The translations under genes and the position numbers were made by a program. From Candidatus Acidulodesulfobacterium ferriphilum (GTDB taxonomy: Bacteria; SZUA-79; Acidulodesulfobacterales; Acidulodesulfobacteraceae): a stretch of DNA of 64,000 bases. Of the stretch, positions 17,809 to 26,266 are shown piece by piece. Positions within the stretch are counted from its first letter, which is position 1. Every line of letters begins with the position of its first letter. The notes below the pieces were generated by a model, which ran no database searches, was not told the origin of the DNA, and saw only the letters and a list, made by a program, of their open reading frames with translations. Location of the stretch: contig SGBD01000002.1 of the NCBI GenBank assembly GCA_004195035.1, positions 62,001 to 126,000 of the forward strand. The letters run 5' to 3'.

Positions 17809-17839
17809 GTTAAATTTGCGTTAAATTTTTGTTAAATTT
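17809..17839. repeat. Three phased GTTAAATTT repeats between the HNH-like gene and cysS
   Basis: GTTAAATTT occurs at 17809-17817, 17820-17828 and 17831-17839, an exact 11-nt period, so all copies face the same side of the DNA helix. The cluster is in the divergent 247-nt region, about 120 nt before cysS and 100 nt before the other gene. This geometry is typical of an operator for cooperative binding; no regulator is known. Confidence 0.6.
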
Positions 17840-17957
17840 ATGTGTAAAAACGATTAAAAAAAATAGGGAAATATGTTAATATATAACATTGCCGTTATCC
17901 TTTAAGGCATAACCGGATTAAGATGAAAATAAATTTAAAGGATAATTTATAAAAAAT

Positions 17958-19457
17958 ATGAATAAAAATAATAAGTTATATATTTACAACACCGCCTCCT
18001 CATCAAAGGAGCTTTTTAAACCTATCGAGGGGAACAGGGTCTTAATGTATGTTTGCGGAATTACCGCTTACGACCTGTCCCATATCGGGCATGCGCGCGC
18101 ATACATTACCTTTGATATAATATACAGATATTTAAAACGGCTTGGTTATGATGTTGTATATGTGAGGAATTTTACCGATATAGACGACAAGATAATCAAA
18201 AGGGCGAATGAAGAGAACGCCACCGTAAGTTCGATTTCCGAAAAATATATAGGTGAATATCATAAAGATATGAATGCGCTTTCCGTTTTGCCGCCCGCAT
18301 ATGAACCAAGGGCTACCGAAACCATTAAAGAAATGATTGATTTAACAAGAGGTCTTATAGATAAAGGTCATGCATACGAGAAAAATGGGGATGTTTTTTT
18401 TAGGGTGAACTCTTACAAAGGATACGGAAAACTTTCGCACAAAAACTTGGGCGAACTTTTGGCCGGCGCAAGAATCCCGTTAAACGAAGAAAAGGAAAAC
18501 CTTCTGGATTTCGCTCTCTGGAAGAGGTCGAAACCGGGCGAGCCGTCCTGGGACAGCCCCTGGGGAAAAGGGAGGCCGGGCTGGCATATAGAATGTTCCG
18601 CTATGAGCATGAAGTTTCTGGGAGAAAGTATAGATATTCACGGGGGAGGGTCAGATTTGATATTTCCGCATCATGAAAACGAGATAGCCCAATCCGAAAG
18701 CTATACGGGAAAGAAGTTTGTGAATTACTGGATTCATAATGGATTTGTTAATATAAATAACGAAAAGATGTCTAAATCGCTTAAAAATTTTATTACGGTC
18801 AGGGATTTGCTTGAAAAATACAATCCCGAGGTTATAAGGCTTTTTTTTATGTTTACCCATTACAGGTCGTTTATAGATTTTTCGTTTGAGGGGCTTGAAA
18901 GCGCAAAACATAGCCTTGCAAGACTTTATCAGGCTATAAATTTATATAAAGGTTTTAAAGATAAGATAGGCAAGGGCGATATTAAAATTAATTATTTAAA
19001 TGAGGAACGAGAAGAGGGTGTGGAAGAGATTAAAGATTTTAGCGGCGATTTTTATGACGCGATGAACGACGATTTCAATACGCCTTCGGCTTTATCGGTG
19101 ATATTTAACCTTGTAAGAAAAATTAATAAAATTATTAACGATTCTTTATCGAACGGCTCTATAAACCATAATGACTTAAACTTTTTAGATAAAGCGCTAT
19201 TATTCATACCCTTGGTTTCGGATATATTTGGAATTTTAAAAGAAAATCCTGAACTTTTCATTGAAACGAACCTTAAAGATACATCAAAAATATCTTTGAC
19301 GGAGGAAGAAATACAGGCTTTTATTGAAAAACGCAATATGCTCAGGAAGAAAAGGGAGTATAAAATGGCGGACGAAATTCGAAATATGCTGCTGAAAAAA
19401 GGGGTATTACTGGAAGATTCCAATTACGGAACCACTTTTAAAATAATAAACGGATAA
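17958..19457 (+). CDS. cysS: Cysteinyl-tRNA synthetase
   Basis: A 499-residue class I synthetase charging tRNA-Cys. The HIGH motif is HIGHARAYITFD after the zinc-ligand-containing MYVCGITAYD; further zinc ligands are in HIECSAMSM and FPHHENEIAQSE; the KMSKS loop is K270-MSKS-274 followed by LKNF. The C-terminal helical domain ends with REYKMADEIRNMLLKKGVLLED, as usual for the family. The gene begins after a roughly 240-nt divergent region with phased repeats. The downstream hairpin at 19465 separates it from the Trm112 gene. Confidence 0.96.
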   Translation: MNKNNKLYIYNTASSSKELFKPIEGNRVLMYVCGITAYDLSHIGHARAYITFDIIYRYLKRLGYDVVYVRNFTDIDDKIIKRANEENATVSSISEKYIGEYHKDMNALSVLPPAYEPRATETIKEMIDLTRGLIDKGHAYEKNGDVFFRVNSYKGYGKLSHKNLGELLAGARIPLNEEKENLLDFALWKRSKPGEPSWDSPWGKGRPGWHIECSAMSMKFLGESIDIHGGGSDLIFPHHENEIAQSESYTGKKFVNYWIHNGFVNINNEKMSKSLKNFITVRDLLEKYNPEVIRLFFMFTHYRSFIDFSFEGLESAKHSLARLYQAINLYKGFKDKIGKGDIKINYLNEEREEGVEEIKDFSGDFYDAMNDDFNTPSALSVIFNLVRKINKIINDSLSNGSINHNDLNFLDKALLFIPLVSDIFGILKENPELFIETNLKDTSKISLTEEEIQAFIEKRNMLRKKREYKMADEIRNMLLKKGVLLEDSNYGTTFKIING

Positions 19458-19464
19458 AAAGAAA

Positions 19465-19502
19465 ATCACTCCCCATTTACTATATAATGTCGGGGGAGTG
19501 AT
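19465..19502 (+). terminator. Hairpin between cysS and the Trm112-like gene
   Basis: ATCACTCCCC at 19465-19474 pairs with GGGGAGTGAT at 19493-19502, a 10-bp perfect stem with an 18-nt loop. No T-run follows; the 3' arm is only 15 nt from the next ATG (19518). It may be a processing or attenuating structure rather than a simple terminator. Confidence 0.45.
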
Positions 19503-19517
19503 GGGGGCGGGGTATAT

Positions 19518-19712
19518 ATGAATATTAAAGAAATGGCGGATGAATTTCTTGTTTGCCCAAAATGCCATGGACATCTTGAGTTCATGTCGGTACGGGAGGA
19601 TGACAAGAATGAAAAAAAGATATTGGCTTGCAATGCCTGCGGCGTATATTATCCAATCGAGGATGACATCCCGATACTTCTCATAGAAGAAGCCAAAAAA
19701 ATCAATAAATAA
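19518..19712 (+). CDS. Trm112/YcaR family zinc-binding protein
   Basis: A 64-residue Trm112-like protein (UPF0434). Two CxxC pairs (CPKCHGHL and CNACGVYYP) bracket the beta-rich core, and IEDDIPILLIEEA is the conserved C-terminal signature. In E. coli the homologue ycaR lies among LPS genes (lpxK, kdsB); here it is 18 nt before a KDO-transferase-like gene, a comparable setting. Its molecular role in bacteria is not established; Trm112 activates methyltransferases in eukaryotes. Confidence 0.85.
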   Translation: MNIKEMADEFLVCPKCHGHLEFMSVREDDKNEKKILACNACGVYYPIEDDIPILLIEEAKKINK

Positions 19713-19730
19713 CCGCTGATTAATTCATAA

Positions 19731-21044
19731 ATGGATAATTTTGCAAAAATCAAACAAACTCTGGCGCTTGACGAAGCCCTTTTTTTAAAAATAAAAGAAA
19801 ATATTTTTAGCGGCGGCAATGCAAACGGCGATAATTTTAGGCCTAAAAAGTTCTGGCTTTTTGCCGAATCGCTTGGCGAATTCAGACTGGCTTTATACAT
19901 TATAAGCATTATTAATAATATATTAGAAAAAAATAACGATAAAAATAAACCGCTATTTTTTATTAGTTTTAAGACAAATTCCACTTATGCCCTTGCTAAA
20001 AAAATATTAAATCCGCCCGCGGATTTTAACAATATAATATATTTTTTTCATCCGGCCGGTATTTTTAAAAAATTGCCGAACCTTTATGTATCGGCAATTA
20101 AGCCGGATTATTTTATATCTATCGAACACCCCGTATCTAATAAGTTAATCAGGGAACTTTTAAATGTTAACGCTAAGATATGTTTCCTCGATATAAATCC
20201 GCTCTTTTTTAAAAAAATCGGGACCCTGTCCGTAAAACATCCGCAAACTATTTTCATAACGGTATCCGGCGAGGATAATAAAATTTTTTTAGAAAAAATT
20301 TTATCTCCGGATTCTTTAAATAACCAATTTCTAATAACCGTTTTACCTGATTCTTTAAAATTTAATTTAGATTTGGATAATAACGGAAATAATACGGAAG
20401 TTAGGCGCGATAACAATAAAGACTTAGTCGTATCTTTCGTATCCATTCATAAAAATGAATCAAAGTTTATCCTTGAAATGGTTAAAGATATCACGCTTGA
20501 CAAGGACTTAAATCAAAACCGTAATTTAAAATTTATCTTTGCTCCAAGAAATATAAAAATATCATCGAAATTATTTAAAATTGCTTCAAATTTAAATCTT
20601 AGACCTGCATACCTTAAAAATATTAACGATAAAGACATACGGGCGGGATTTCTGAAAAATAATAGTTTTCAATCGCTTATCGTTAACGATTACGGCAGCC
20701 TTGACGGCATATATCCGTTATCGGATATCGTCTATGTCGGGAAAAGCCTGTACGAAAGCGAAAGAGGGGGGCATAATATATTAGAGCCGGCTTCATTCGG
20801 AAAGGCTGTAATAACGGGCAGTTATGCGTATAATTTTCGTGATATTATTGCCTGCATGCTAAAAAATAACGCTATATCGGTTATCACGGAGCGGGATTTT
20901 AAAAATACTTTATATAAACTTATAAATGATGATATATACAGGCGGAATACCGGTTTAAACGCTTTAAACTATTATCTCGAAAAAAGGGATAAATCAAAAG
21001 AAGCTTTAATTAACTATTTATCCACTAATTTTATAAAACCTTAA
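19731..21044 (+). CDS. waaA: KDO transferase (WaaA)-like glycosyltransferase, diverged
   Basis: A 437-residue GT-B protein resembling 3-deoxy-D-manno-octulosonic acid transferase. The N-terminal half has FAESLGEFRLALYII in place of the usual SVGE catalytic segment, and the C-terminal half has VNDYGSLDGIYPLSDIVYVGKSLYESERGGHNILEPASFGKAVITG, which parallels the WaaA GGHN.LEPA donor site. It is more diverged and Asn/Lys-rich than typical WaaA and has no evident N-terminal anchor, so function as the lipid A KDO transferase is probable but not certain. It lies directly after the Trm112 gene. Confidence 0.75.
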   Translation: MDNFAKIKQTLALDEALFLKIKENIFSGGNANGDNFRPKKFWLFAESLGEFRLALYIISIINNILEKNNDKNKPLFFISFKTNSTYALAKKILNPPADFNNIIYFFHPAGIFKKLPNLYVSAIKPDYFISIEHPVSNKLIRELLNVNAKICFLDINPLFFKKIGTLSVKHPQTIFITVSGEDNKIFLEKILSPDSLNNQFLITVLPDSLKFNLDLDNNGNNTEVRRDNNKDLVVSFVSIHKNESKFILEMVKDITLDKDLNQNRNLKFIFAPRNIKISSKLFKIASNLNLRPAYLKNINDKDIRAGFLKNNSFQSLIVNDYGSLDGIYPLSDIVYVGKSLYESERGGHNILEPASFGKAVITGSYAYNFRDIIACMLKNNAISVITERDFKNTLYKLINDDIYRRNTGLNALNYYLEKRDKSKEALINYLSTNFIKP

Positions 21045-21099
21045 ATCCCTGTAAAAATAAAAAACTTTTACTTATAACAATAATATCTATAACAATAAT

Positions 21100-22323
21100 A
21101 TGAACCTGCCTATACCTATATTAGTTTTAATGTCTAAATCGGCTTTGCTCTTCTTAATATTTTTCTTTTTATTTTTGTACATAAGGGTAAAACTTTTTAA
21201 ATTAAAAATTAATTTTTTAAATTTTGAACCGTCTAAAAGACACAAAAACCTTGTTGAATTAAACGGAATAATACATTTTCATACGGTTTATTCGGACGGC
21301 TCGGGAAAAATCGAGTATATCATTAAAATTGCAAAAAGGCTTAAAGCCGATTTTTTAATTTCATCCGACCATAATACCTTAAAGCCAAAATATGACGGCT
21401 TAGAAGGTTATTACGGCAGACTTCTTTATTTTGCCGCCGAAGAAATAAATACCGGGTTCGGACATCTTTTGGCGATCGGCATAAATAATGAGATTAAAAG
21501 GGGCGATTACTTCGATGTGCTGTCCAATATTAAAAAACAAAACGGCGTCTCTATAATTTGCCACCCGCACAACTGGTGGACTCCATGGAAAAATTTTAAA
21601 GTGAAAGGTTATGACGGGATTGAAATCATAAACCTTGATTCACAGTGGAGAGGGATGAACCCTTTGTACATATTTCTTGTTTTTTTAACATACAGGATAA
21701 ATCCGTTTTATGCCATGCATTTTTTATCGCATAAACCGAAAAAAACCATAAAATTTTGGGATAGCGTTCAAAAACATAAGGATTTAAAAACAGGCATAGC
21801 CTCGACGGATGCGCATTCCAATGTTAAAATAACAAAGAATTTTAAGATTAAAATGCCTAAATACGAGGAGTTGTTCACCGTTGCAAGGACTCACATTTTG
21901 CTTGATAAAAGGCCATCGGGAAATCAAGATAACGATAAAAAACTTATAGCAGGGGCAATAAAAAACGGAAAATGTTATTTTTCATACGATATGTTTGGGC
22001 ACCCGCAAGGTTTTTATTTCGAGATATTTTACGATGATAAGTTTTATGTTAGCGGCGATACATTAAATATGGACAAAAAAGATAAAAATGCTATAATATA
22101 TTCCGGTATTAAGATTAATCCTAAAAAAAATAGATTTGCAATAAACCTGTTTCATAACGGTGCGAGGATATTTTCTTCCAAAAATAAAGATTTGGCGTAC
22201 AAAATAGAACCGGTTTCGCGTTCATCGTTTTTTAGGGTTGAGATAGATGTATATTTCGGATGGAAGAAAATAACATATCTTTATTCCAATAATATCGAAG
22301 TTTATCGGACTATTCCAAATTAA
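21100..22323 (+). CDS. Membrane-anchored PHP-domain phosphoesterase
   Basis: A 407-residue protein with one N-terminal membrane segment (SALLFLIFFFLFLYIRVKLF, about residues 12-31) followed by a PHP domain. Metal-binding motifs in order: IHFHTVYSDG (HxH), LISSDHN, ICHPHNWW and STDAHSN. PHP domains hydrolyse phosphoesters using two or three metals. The C-terminal 120 residues look like a beta-rich extra domain. It is 55 nt downstream of the KDO-transferase-like gene and may process a membrane or envelope substrate; the substrate is unknown. Confidence 0.82.
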   Translation: MNLPIPILVLMSKSALLFLIFFFLFLYIRVKLFKLKINFLNFEPSKRHKNLVELNGIIHFHTVYSDGSGKIEYIIKIAKRLKADFLISSDHNTLKPKYDGLEGYYGRLLYFAAEEINTGFGHLLAIGINNEIKRGDYFDVLSNIKKQNGVSIICHPHNWWTPWKNFKVKGYDGIEIINLDSQWRGMNPLYIFLVFLTYRINPFYAMHFLSHKPKKTIKFWDSVQKHKDLKTGIASTDAHSNVKITKNFKIKMPKYEELFTVARTHILLDKRPSGNQDNDKKLIAGAIKNGKCYFSYDMFGHPQGFYFEIFYDDKFYVSGDTLNMDKKDKNAIIYSGIKINPKKNRFAINLFHNGARIFSSKNKDLAYKIEPVSRSSFFRVEIDVYFGWKKITYLYSNNIEVYRTIPN

Positions 22324-22361
22324 ATTTACCGGGTAAATATAACAAATTAAATATAATAAAA

Positions 22362-23711
22362 ATGATTGACATAGAGAAATTAGACAAAGAATTTGTCTGG
22401 CATCCCTTTACTCAGATGCTAAACTGGGAAAATGAGCAAAACATTGTTATAGAAAGAGGTGAAGGGGTTTATCTTTACGATATTCGCGGCAACAGGTACA
22501 TAGACGGCGTATCGTCTCTCTGGGTAAATATCTTTGGACACAATAACAGGGAATTAAACGAAGCTATCAAGGAACAGGTTGACAAAATATCCCACAGCAC
22601 GCTTTTGGGGCTTGCAAATGTTCCATCCGCTATCCTTGCTCAAAAACTTATAGAAATTTCCCCAAAAAATCTCAAAAAGGTTTTCTATTCCGATTCCGGT
22701 TCAACATCCGTTGAAATAGCCTTAAAGGTTGCCTTTCAATATTTCAAGCAAAAGGGCGCAAAGTTCAAAAATAAGAAAAAAATAATAGCGGCAACCTCTG
22801 CTTATCACGGAGATACTCTTGGGAGCGTTTCCGTCGGGGGGATAGAACTGTTTCATTCTATTTATAAGCCGCTCCTTTTTGACACTATAAGAATTACATA
22901 TCCTTATTGCTACAGGTGTCCGTTTAATCTTAAATATCCTGACTGCGAACTTCACTGCGCTAAGGAAGCCGAAAAGGTTATCGGCTTTCATGCGGACGAG
23001 GCATGCGCGCTAATTATCGAACCTATGATACAGGGAGCTTCGGGTATGATAACTATGCCGGTCGGATATATGAAAAAAATAGAAAAGGCATGCAAGGATA
23101 ATGATGTTCTTTTAATATTGGACGAGGTCGCAACGGGGTTTGGCAGGACCGGCAAAATGTTTGCCGCCTTTCATGAGGATATTCATCCAGATATAATGTG
23201 TATTGCCAAAGGAATTACAGGGGGGTATCTCCCGATGGCGGCAACGCTTTTTACCAAGGAAATTTATGAAGGATTTCTGGGGAATTATGAAGACAATAAG
23301 ACTTTTTTCCATGGACATACTTATACGGGGAACCAGCTTGCCGCAAGCGCAGCCGTCAAATCCGCCGAGCTTTTTGAAAAATATGACCTGCTCAATAAAA
23401 TTAAGCCGTTAATATCGCATTTTAACGAAACCCTTAAGGACTTTAAGCTGCTTAACATCGTGGGGGATATAAGAAACATAGGTCTTATGGCGGGCATAGA
23501 ATTGGTCAAAGACGGAAACACAAAGGAAACTTTCGCACAAAAAGAAAGAATAGGGCATAAAGTTGTTCTTAAGGCGAGGGACATGGGTGTTATCATAAGG
23601 CCGCTCGGCGATGTTATCGTCATAATGCCGCCCCTTATCATTGACAGGCAAACCCTTGACACGCTCTTATCGGTAGTTTACGATTCTATCAAGTCCGTAA
23701 ACATAAATTAG
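22362..23711 (+). CDS. bioA: Adenosylmethionine-8-amino-7-oxononanoate aminotransferase
   Basis: A 449-residue class III aminotransferase for the DAPA step of biotin synthesis. HPFTQMLNWE at the N-terminus is the BioA-specific signature (W/HPFT), YSDSGSTSVEIALK and SAYHGDTLGSVSVGG form the PLP pocket, ILDEVATGFGRTGKMF follows, and the Schiff-base lysine is K283 in CIAKGITGGYLPMAATL. A Cys-rich loop (CYRCPFN, CELHC) is seen in many BioA proteins. No other bio gene is nearby. dedA follows after 9 nt, so they are probably cotranscribed. Confidence 0.92.
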   Translation: MIDIEKLDKEFVWHPFTQMLNWENEQNIVIERGEGVYLYDIRGNRYIDGVSSLWVNIFGHNNRELNEAIKEQVDKISHSTLLGLANVPSAILAQKLIEISPKNLKKVFYSDSGSTSVEIALKVAFQYFKQKGAKFKNKKKIIAATSAYHGDTLGSVSVGGIELFHSIYKPLLFDTIRITYPYCYRCPFNLKYPDCELHCAKEAEKVIGFHADEACALIIEPMIQGASGMITMPVGYMKKIEKACKDNDVLLILDEVATGFGRTGKMFAAFHEDIHPDIMCIAKGITGGYLPMAATLFTKEIYEGFLGNYEDNKTFFHGHTYTGNQLAASAAVKSAELFEKYDLLNKIKPLISHFNETLKDFKLLNIVGDIRNIGLMAGIELVKDGNTKETFAQKERIGHKVVLKARDMGVIIRPLGDVIVIMPPLIIDRQTLDTLLSVVYDSIKSVNIN

Positions 23712-23720
23712 CGGGGAAGC

Positions 23721-24350
23721 ATGACTTTGAATCTTAAAGACTTAAATAAAAGCTATATTGGAATTTTTATACATTGGGCGCTTTCTTTAGGGTATCCGGG
23801 CATTATTTTTTTAATGATTCTGGAGTCTTGCGCCCTTCCCGTTTCATCCGAGGTTGTTTTAGGGTTTTCCGGTTTTTTATCGGGAGAGGGTAAGATGAAC
23901 TTTTATCTTGTGGTTTTGAGCGCAACCGTTGGAACATTTATCGGCTCATCCCTGCTCTATTATATCGGAAAAAAGGGTGGAAGACCGTTAATCGAAAAAT
24001 ACGGGCGGTATTTCCTTATTAATAAAAATGATATGGATAAGGCAACCGCATGGTTTAAAAAATATGGAGGTTTTGCAGTATTTGTAGGCGTTTGCCTGCC
24101 TGTCATAAAAACCTATATAGGTTTCCCGCCGGGCGCTTCCCTTATGAATTATAAAAAATTTAGCCTTTACATCGTATCAGGTTCCCTTGTTTATAATACG
24201 GGTATAACATATTTAGGTTTGATAGTGGGAGAAAATATAAATGTTATACTTCCATATTTTAGCCGGTTTAGTATCTTCATAATATTGATTGTTGCAATAT
24301 TTATAACAATATACCTTTACAGGCATATCAAATCGGCGCTCAAAAATTAA
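23721..24350 (+). CDS. DedA/SNARE-associated family membrane protein
   Basis: A 209-residue polytopic protein of the DedA superfamily (undecaprenyl phosphate or lipid scramblase-related). ESCALPVSSEVVLGFSGFLSG is the N-terminal re-entrant motif and GTFIGSSLLYYIGKKGGRPLIEKYG the central one. In the usual F.GR.IP..R...AG motif this protein reads VFVGVCLPVIKTYIGFPPGA, so the two arginines are replaced by Val and Lys. Four or more hydrophobic spans are present. It is 9 nt after bioA and 21 nt before the VirD4-like gene. Confidence 0.85.
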   Translation: MTLNLKDLNKSYIGIFIHWALSLGYPGIIFLMILESCALPVSSEVVLGFSGFLSGEGKMNFYLVVLSATVGTFIGSSLLYYIGKKGGRPLIEKYGRYFLINKNDMDKATAWFKKYGGFAVFVGVCLPVIKTYIGFPPGASLMNYKKFSLYIVSGSLVYNTGITYLGLIVGENINVILPYFSRFSIFIILIVAIFITIYLYRHIKSALKN

Positions 24351-24371
24351 CCGTTACGGGACACTGCGGGT

Positions 24372-26189
24372 ATGGATATGTTTTTCAATAAGAATAAAAA
24401 CCCTCATCCTGCCGCAACCGCCCGCTTTGCCGCTTACGGAGAAATCGTTTCCAATTTTGCCTATATGCCTTTTAGTTTTAAAAAACGAAAGGGAATGCTA
24501 AACAGTGAAGCCTCTAATAATGCAAATCTTGTAAATTCAAATATCTTATTGCAGGCGGTATCCTTAATTTTATCCATAATTCTTACTATCTTATTGAATA
24601 AAAATACAATTATTAACCCTGTCCTTATTTTTACGGAATATATTTGTATATGGATAATATTATCCCTATTTTTAATTATTTCTAAAAATAAAATTAATAA
24701 GATAAATATAAGTCAAAAAATTGACGCAAAAAATTTACCCAATAATTTTAAAAATAGCTTATGCAATATATCTTGCCAAACTGAGATTTATAAAAAAAAT
24801 AAGCCATTTGACCTGGGTATTTTAAGCGGAAATAAAAAATTTCCGAATCTGCTGATCGGGCTTGATAGGAAAAAAAGGTTTGAACATACGCTCATTGTTT
24901 CTCCCACCGGCGGCGGAAAGACATCCCGCTATATAATTCCTAATATTATAAATGACGCAAAATATGCCAATTTAAGCATATTTACGATAGACATCGACAG
25001 CCCTTACCTTTATGAATCCGTTAAAAAAGAATGGACGGAATCGGGGAAAAAGATTATACATTTTGACCCTTACTTTCCCGGAAGACAGAGCGGCGCCCTT
25101 CCAAAAATCCATTTTAATCCCTTAATAGACAAGCAAAAAAAACATCTTTCAAACGATAAATTATATAATTTGTCTTCCTTGCTTTTTTATCCCGACAGAG
25201 CGGAACTAAACGGCGGTGATGTTCACGCCCACAGGTATTATTCGAAAAGGTCGTCTGATATATTTTACGGATGTCTTTTATACCTTAAATACAAATATGA
25301 GGTTAAATATTTTAATCTTATCACCGCTAAGAGTTTCTTTGAAAAGGGCATTAAGTTCGTCGAAGGAGAAATAATAAAATTTAATGGGGAAAATAATAAA
25401 AAGGTAAAAGAGTTATTCAATAACTTCTTGGAACTTCCGCCTTTCGAAAGAGCAAAAATTATCACGGATATACTAAACACCCTTGACTTTTTGAATGACG
25501 AAAATGTTACGGCTTATTTTAAAAGTAATGCCGGTATTGATAAGGATAAAACAGGAAGCGAGGATTTTTTTATAGATGATTTTTTCGAAAATGATACTCT
25601 CTTTATAACCTCCGTACCGAAGGAAAGGATAAATTCTGGGGGAGCAAAGCTTATGTCGTTTATAACCAATATTTTTATAAACGGGGTATATGAGGATAGA
25701 AGAAAAAGATTGAGAGCGGATATTAACGAAATTAGCGGCAGCGAAAACAAGGGTGAATTCCGCGACATATTTATGTATTTAGATGAGTTTCCTGCATTAT
25801 CTTTAAATAACTTCGATGTCGAACTTGCAAACTTAAGAAAAACAAACACAGGCGTATGTTTAACCGCACAGGATATCGCCTTTATAAAAAGCAAGTACAG
25901 GGATACTTCTTTAATTACGGCGAATATAGGAACCCATATCATAATGGGTCATGCAAGCCATGAAACTTGCGAATATTATTCGGGCATGTCGGGGGAAAAA
26001 TATGTATTTCACAAAGAATTAATAAAAAGGGATATTAAATCTTTATGGTATGACGCCCTTCACGAAACACCTGTTGCATCGGGTTTGTATCCGCTAATAT
26101 CGGCGGACGAAATAAAAAATATGGACGGGGATAGCGTTTTAATCTATACAAAATACCTTAATCCTTTCATATTAAATTCCCCTCCTTAA
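24372..26189 (+). CDS. Orphan VirD4/TraG-like coupling-protein ATPase
   Basis: A 605-residue protein with two N-terminal membrane segments (about residues 57-77 and 85-106) and a type IV coupling protein motor. Walker A is S177-PTGGGKT-184, Walker B is MYLDEFPAL (D471, E472), and the downstream motif (NTGVCLTAQDIAFIKSKY, then TNIGTHIIMGH) matches the TraG/VirD4 sensor region. Such proteins pump DNA or protein effectors through type IV secretion channels. No relaxase or VirB genes are present in the window, and the gene is 21 nt after a DedA gene, unusual for a conjugation gene. It ends inside a strong hairpin. Confidence 0.8.
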   Translation: MDMFFNKNKNPHPAATARFAAYGEIVSNFAYMPFSFKKRKGMLNSEASNNANLVNSNILLQAVSLILSIILTILLNKNTIINPVLIFTEYICIWIILSLFLIISKNKINKINISQKIDAKNLPNNFKNSLCNISCQTEIYKKNKPFDLGILSGNKKFPNLLIGLDRKKRFEHTLIVSPTGGGKTSRYIIPNIINDAKYANLSIFTIDIDSPYLYESVKKEWTESGKKIIHFDPYFPGRQSGALPKIHFNPLIDKQKKHLSNDKLYNLSSLLFYPDRAELNGGDVHAHRYYSKRSSDIFYGCLLYLKYKYEVKYFNLITAKSFFEKGIKFVEGEIIKFNGENNKKVKELFNNFLELPPFERAKIITDILNTLDFLNDENVTAYFKSNAGIDKDKTGSEDFFIDDFFENDTLFITSVPKERINSGGAKLMSFITNIFINGVYEDRRKRLRADINEISGSENKGEFRDIFMYLDEFPALSLNNFDVELANLRKTNTGVCLTAQDIAFIKSKYRDTSLITANIGTHIIMGHASHETCEYYSGMSGEKYVFHKELIKRDIKSLWYDALHETPVASGLYPLISADEIKNMDGDSVLIYTKYLNPFILNSPP

Positions 26190-26199
26190 AAAGGAGGGG
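26179..26199 (+). terminator. Terminator hairpin overlapping the VirD4-like stop codon
   Basis: CCCCTCCTT at 26179-26187 pairs perfectly with AAGGAGGGG at 26191-26199 around a 3-nt loop, with the stop codon inside the stem-loop. A T-rich tract follows near 26208-26214. It is likely to end transcription of the bioA-dedA-virD4-like unit. Confidence 0.65.
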
Positions 26200-26200
26200 A

Positions 26201-26256
26201 GCCCGTATATTTTTCTGTGCTTTTAAAAGCGGCGCTTTTTGCAGGAAAATATGGGC
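26201..26256. terminator. Large bidirectional hairpin between convergent genes
   Basis: The arm 26201-26217 pairs imperfectly (2-nt bulge) with 26242-26256, and the palindrome GCTTTTAAAAGC at 26219-26230 folds within the loop. T-rich on one strand and A-rich on the other, it lies between the plus-strand VirD4-like gene and the minus-strand TPR gene and could terminate both. Confidence 0.5.
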
Positions 26257-26266
26257 GGGGCGGTTT

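Noticed and set aside
17732-17957. T-box or other riboswitch upstream of cysS
   Set aside because: No conserved T-box sequence (AGGGUGGNACCGCG) or antiterminator was visible; the region is AT-rich with direct repeats only, and T-boxes are rare in diderm proteobacteria.
24372-26189. Integrated conjugative element
   Set aside because: Only the coupling ATPase was found; there is no integrase, relaxase, mating-pair gene, tRNA target or flanking direct repeats.
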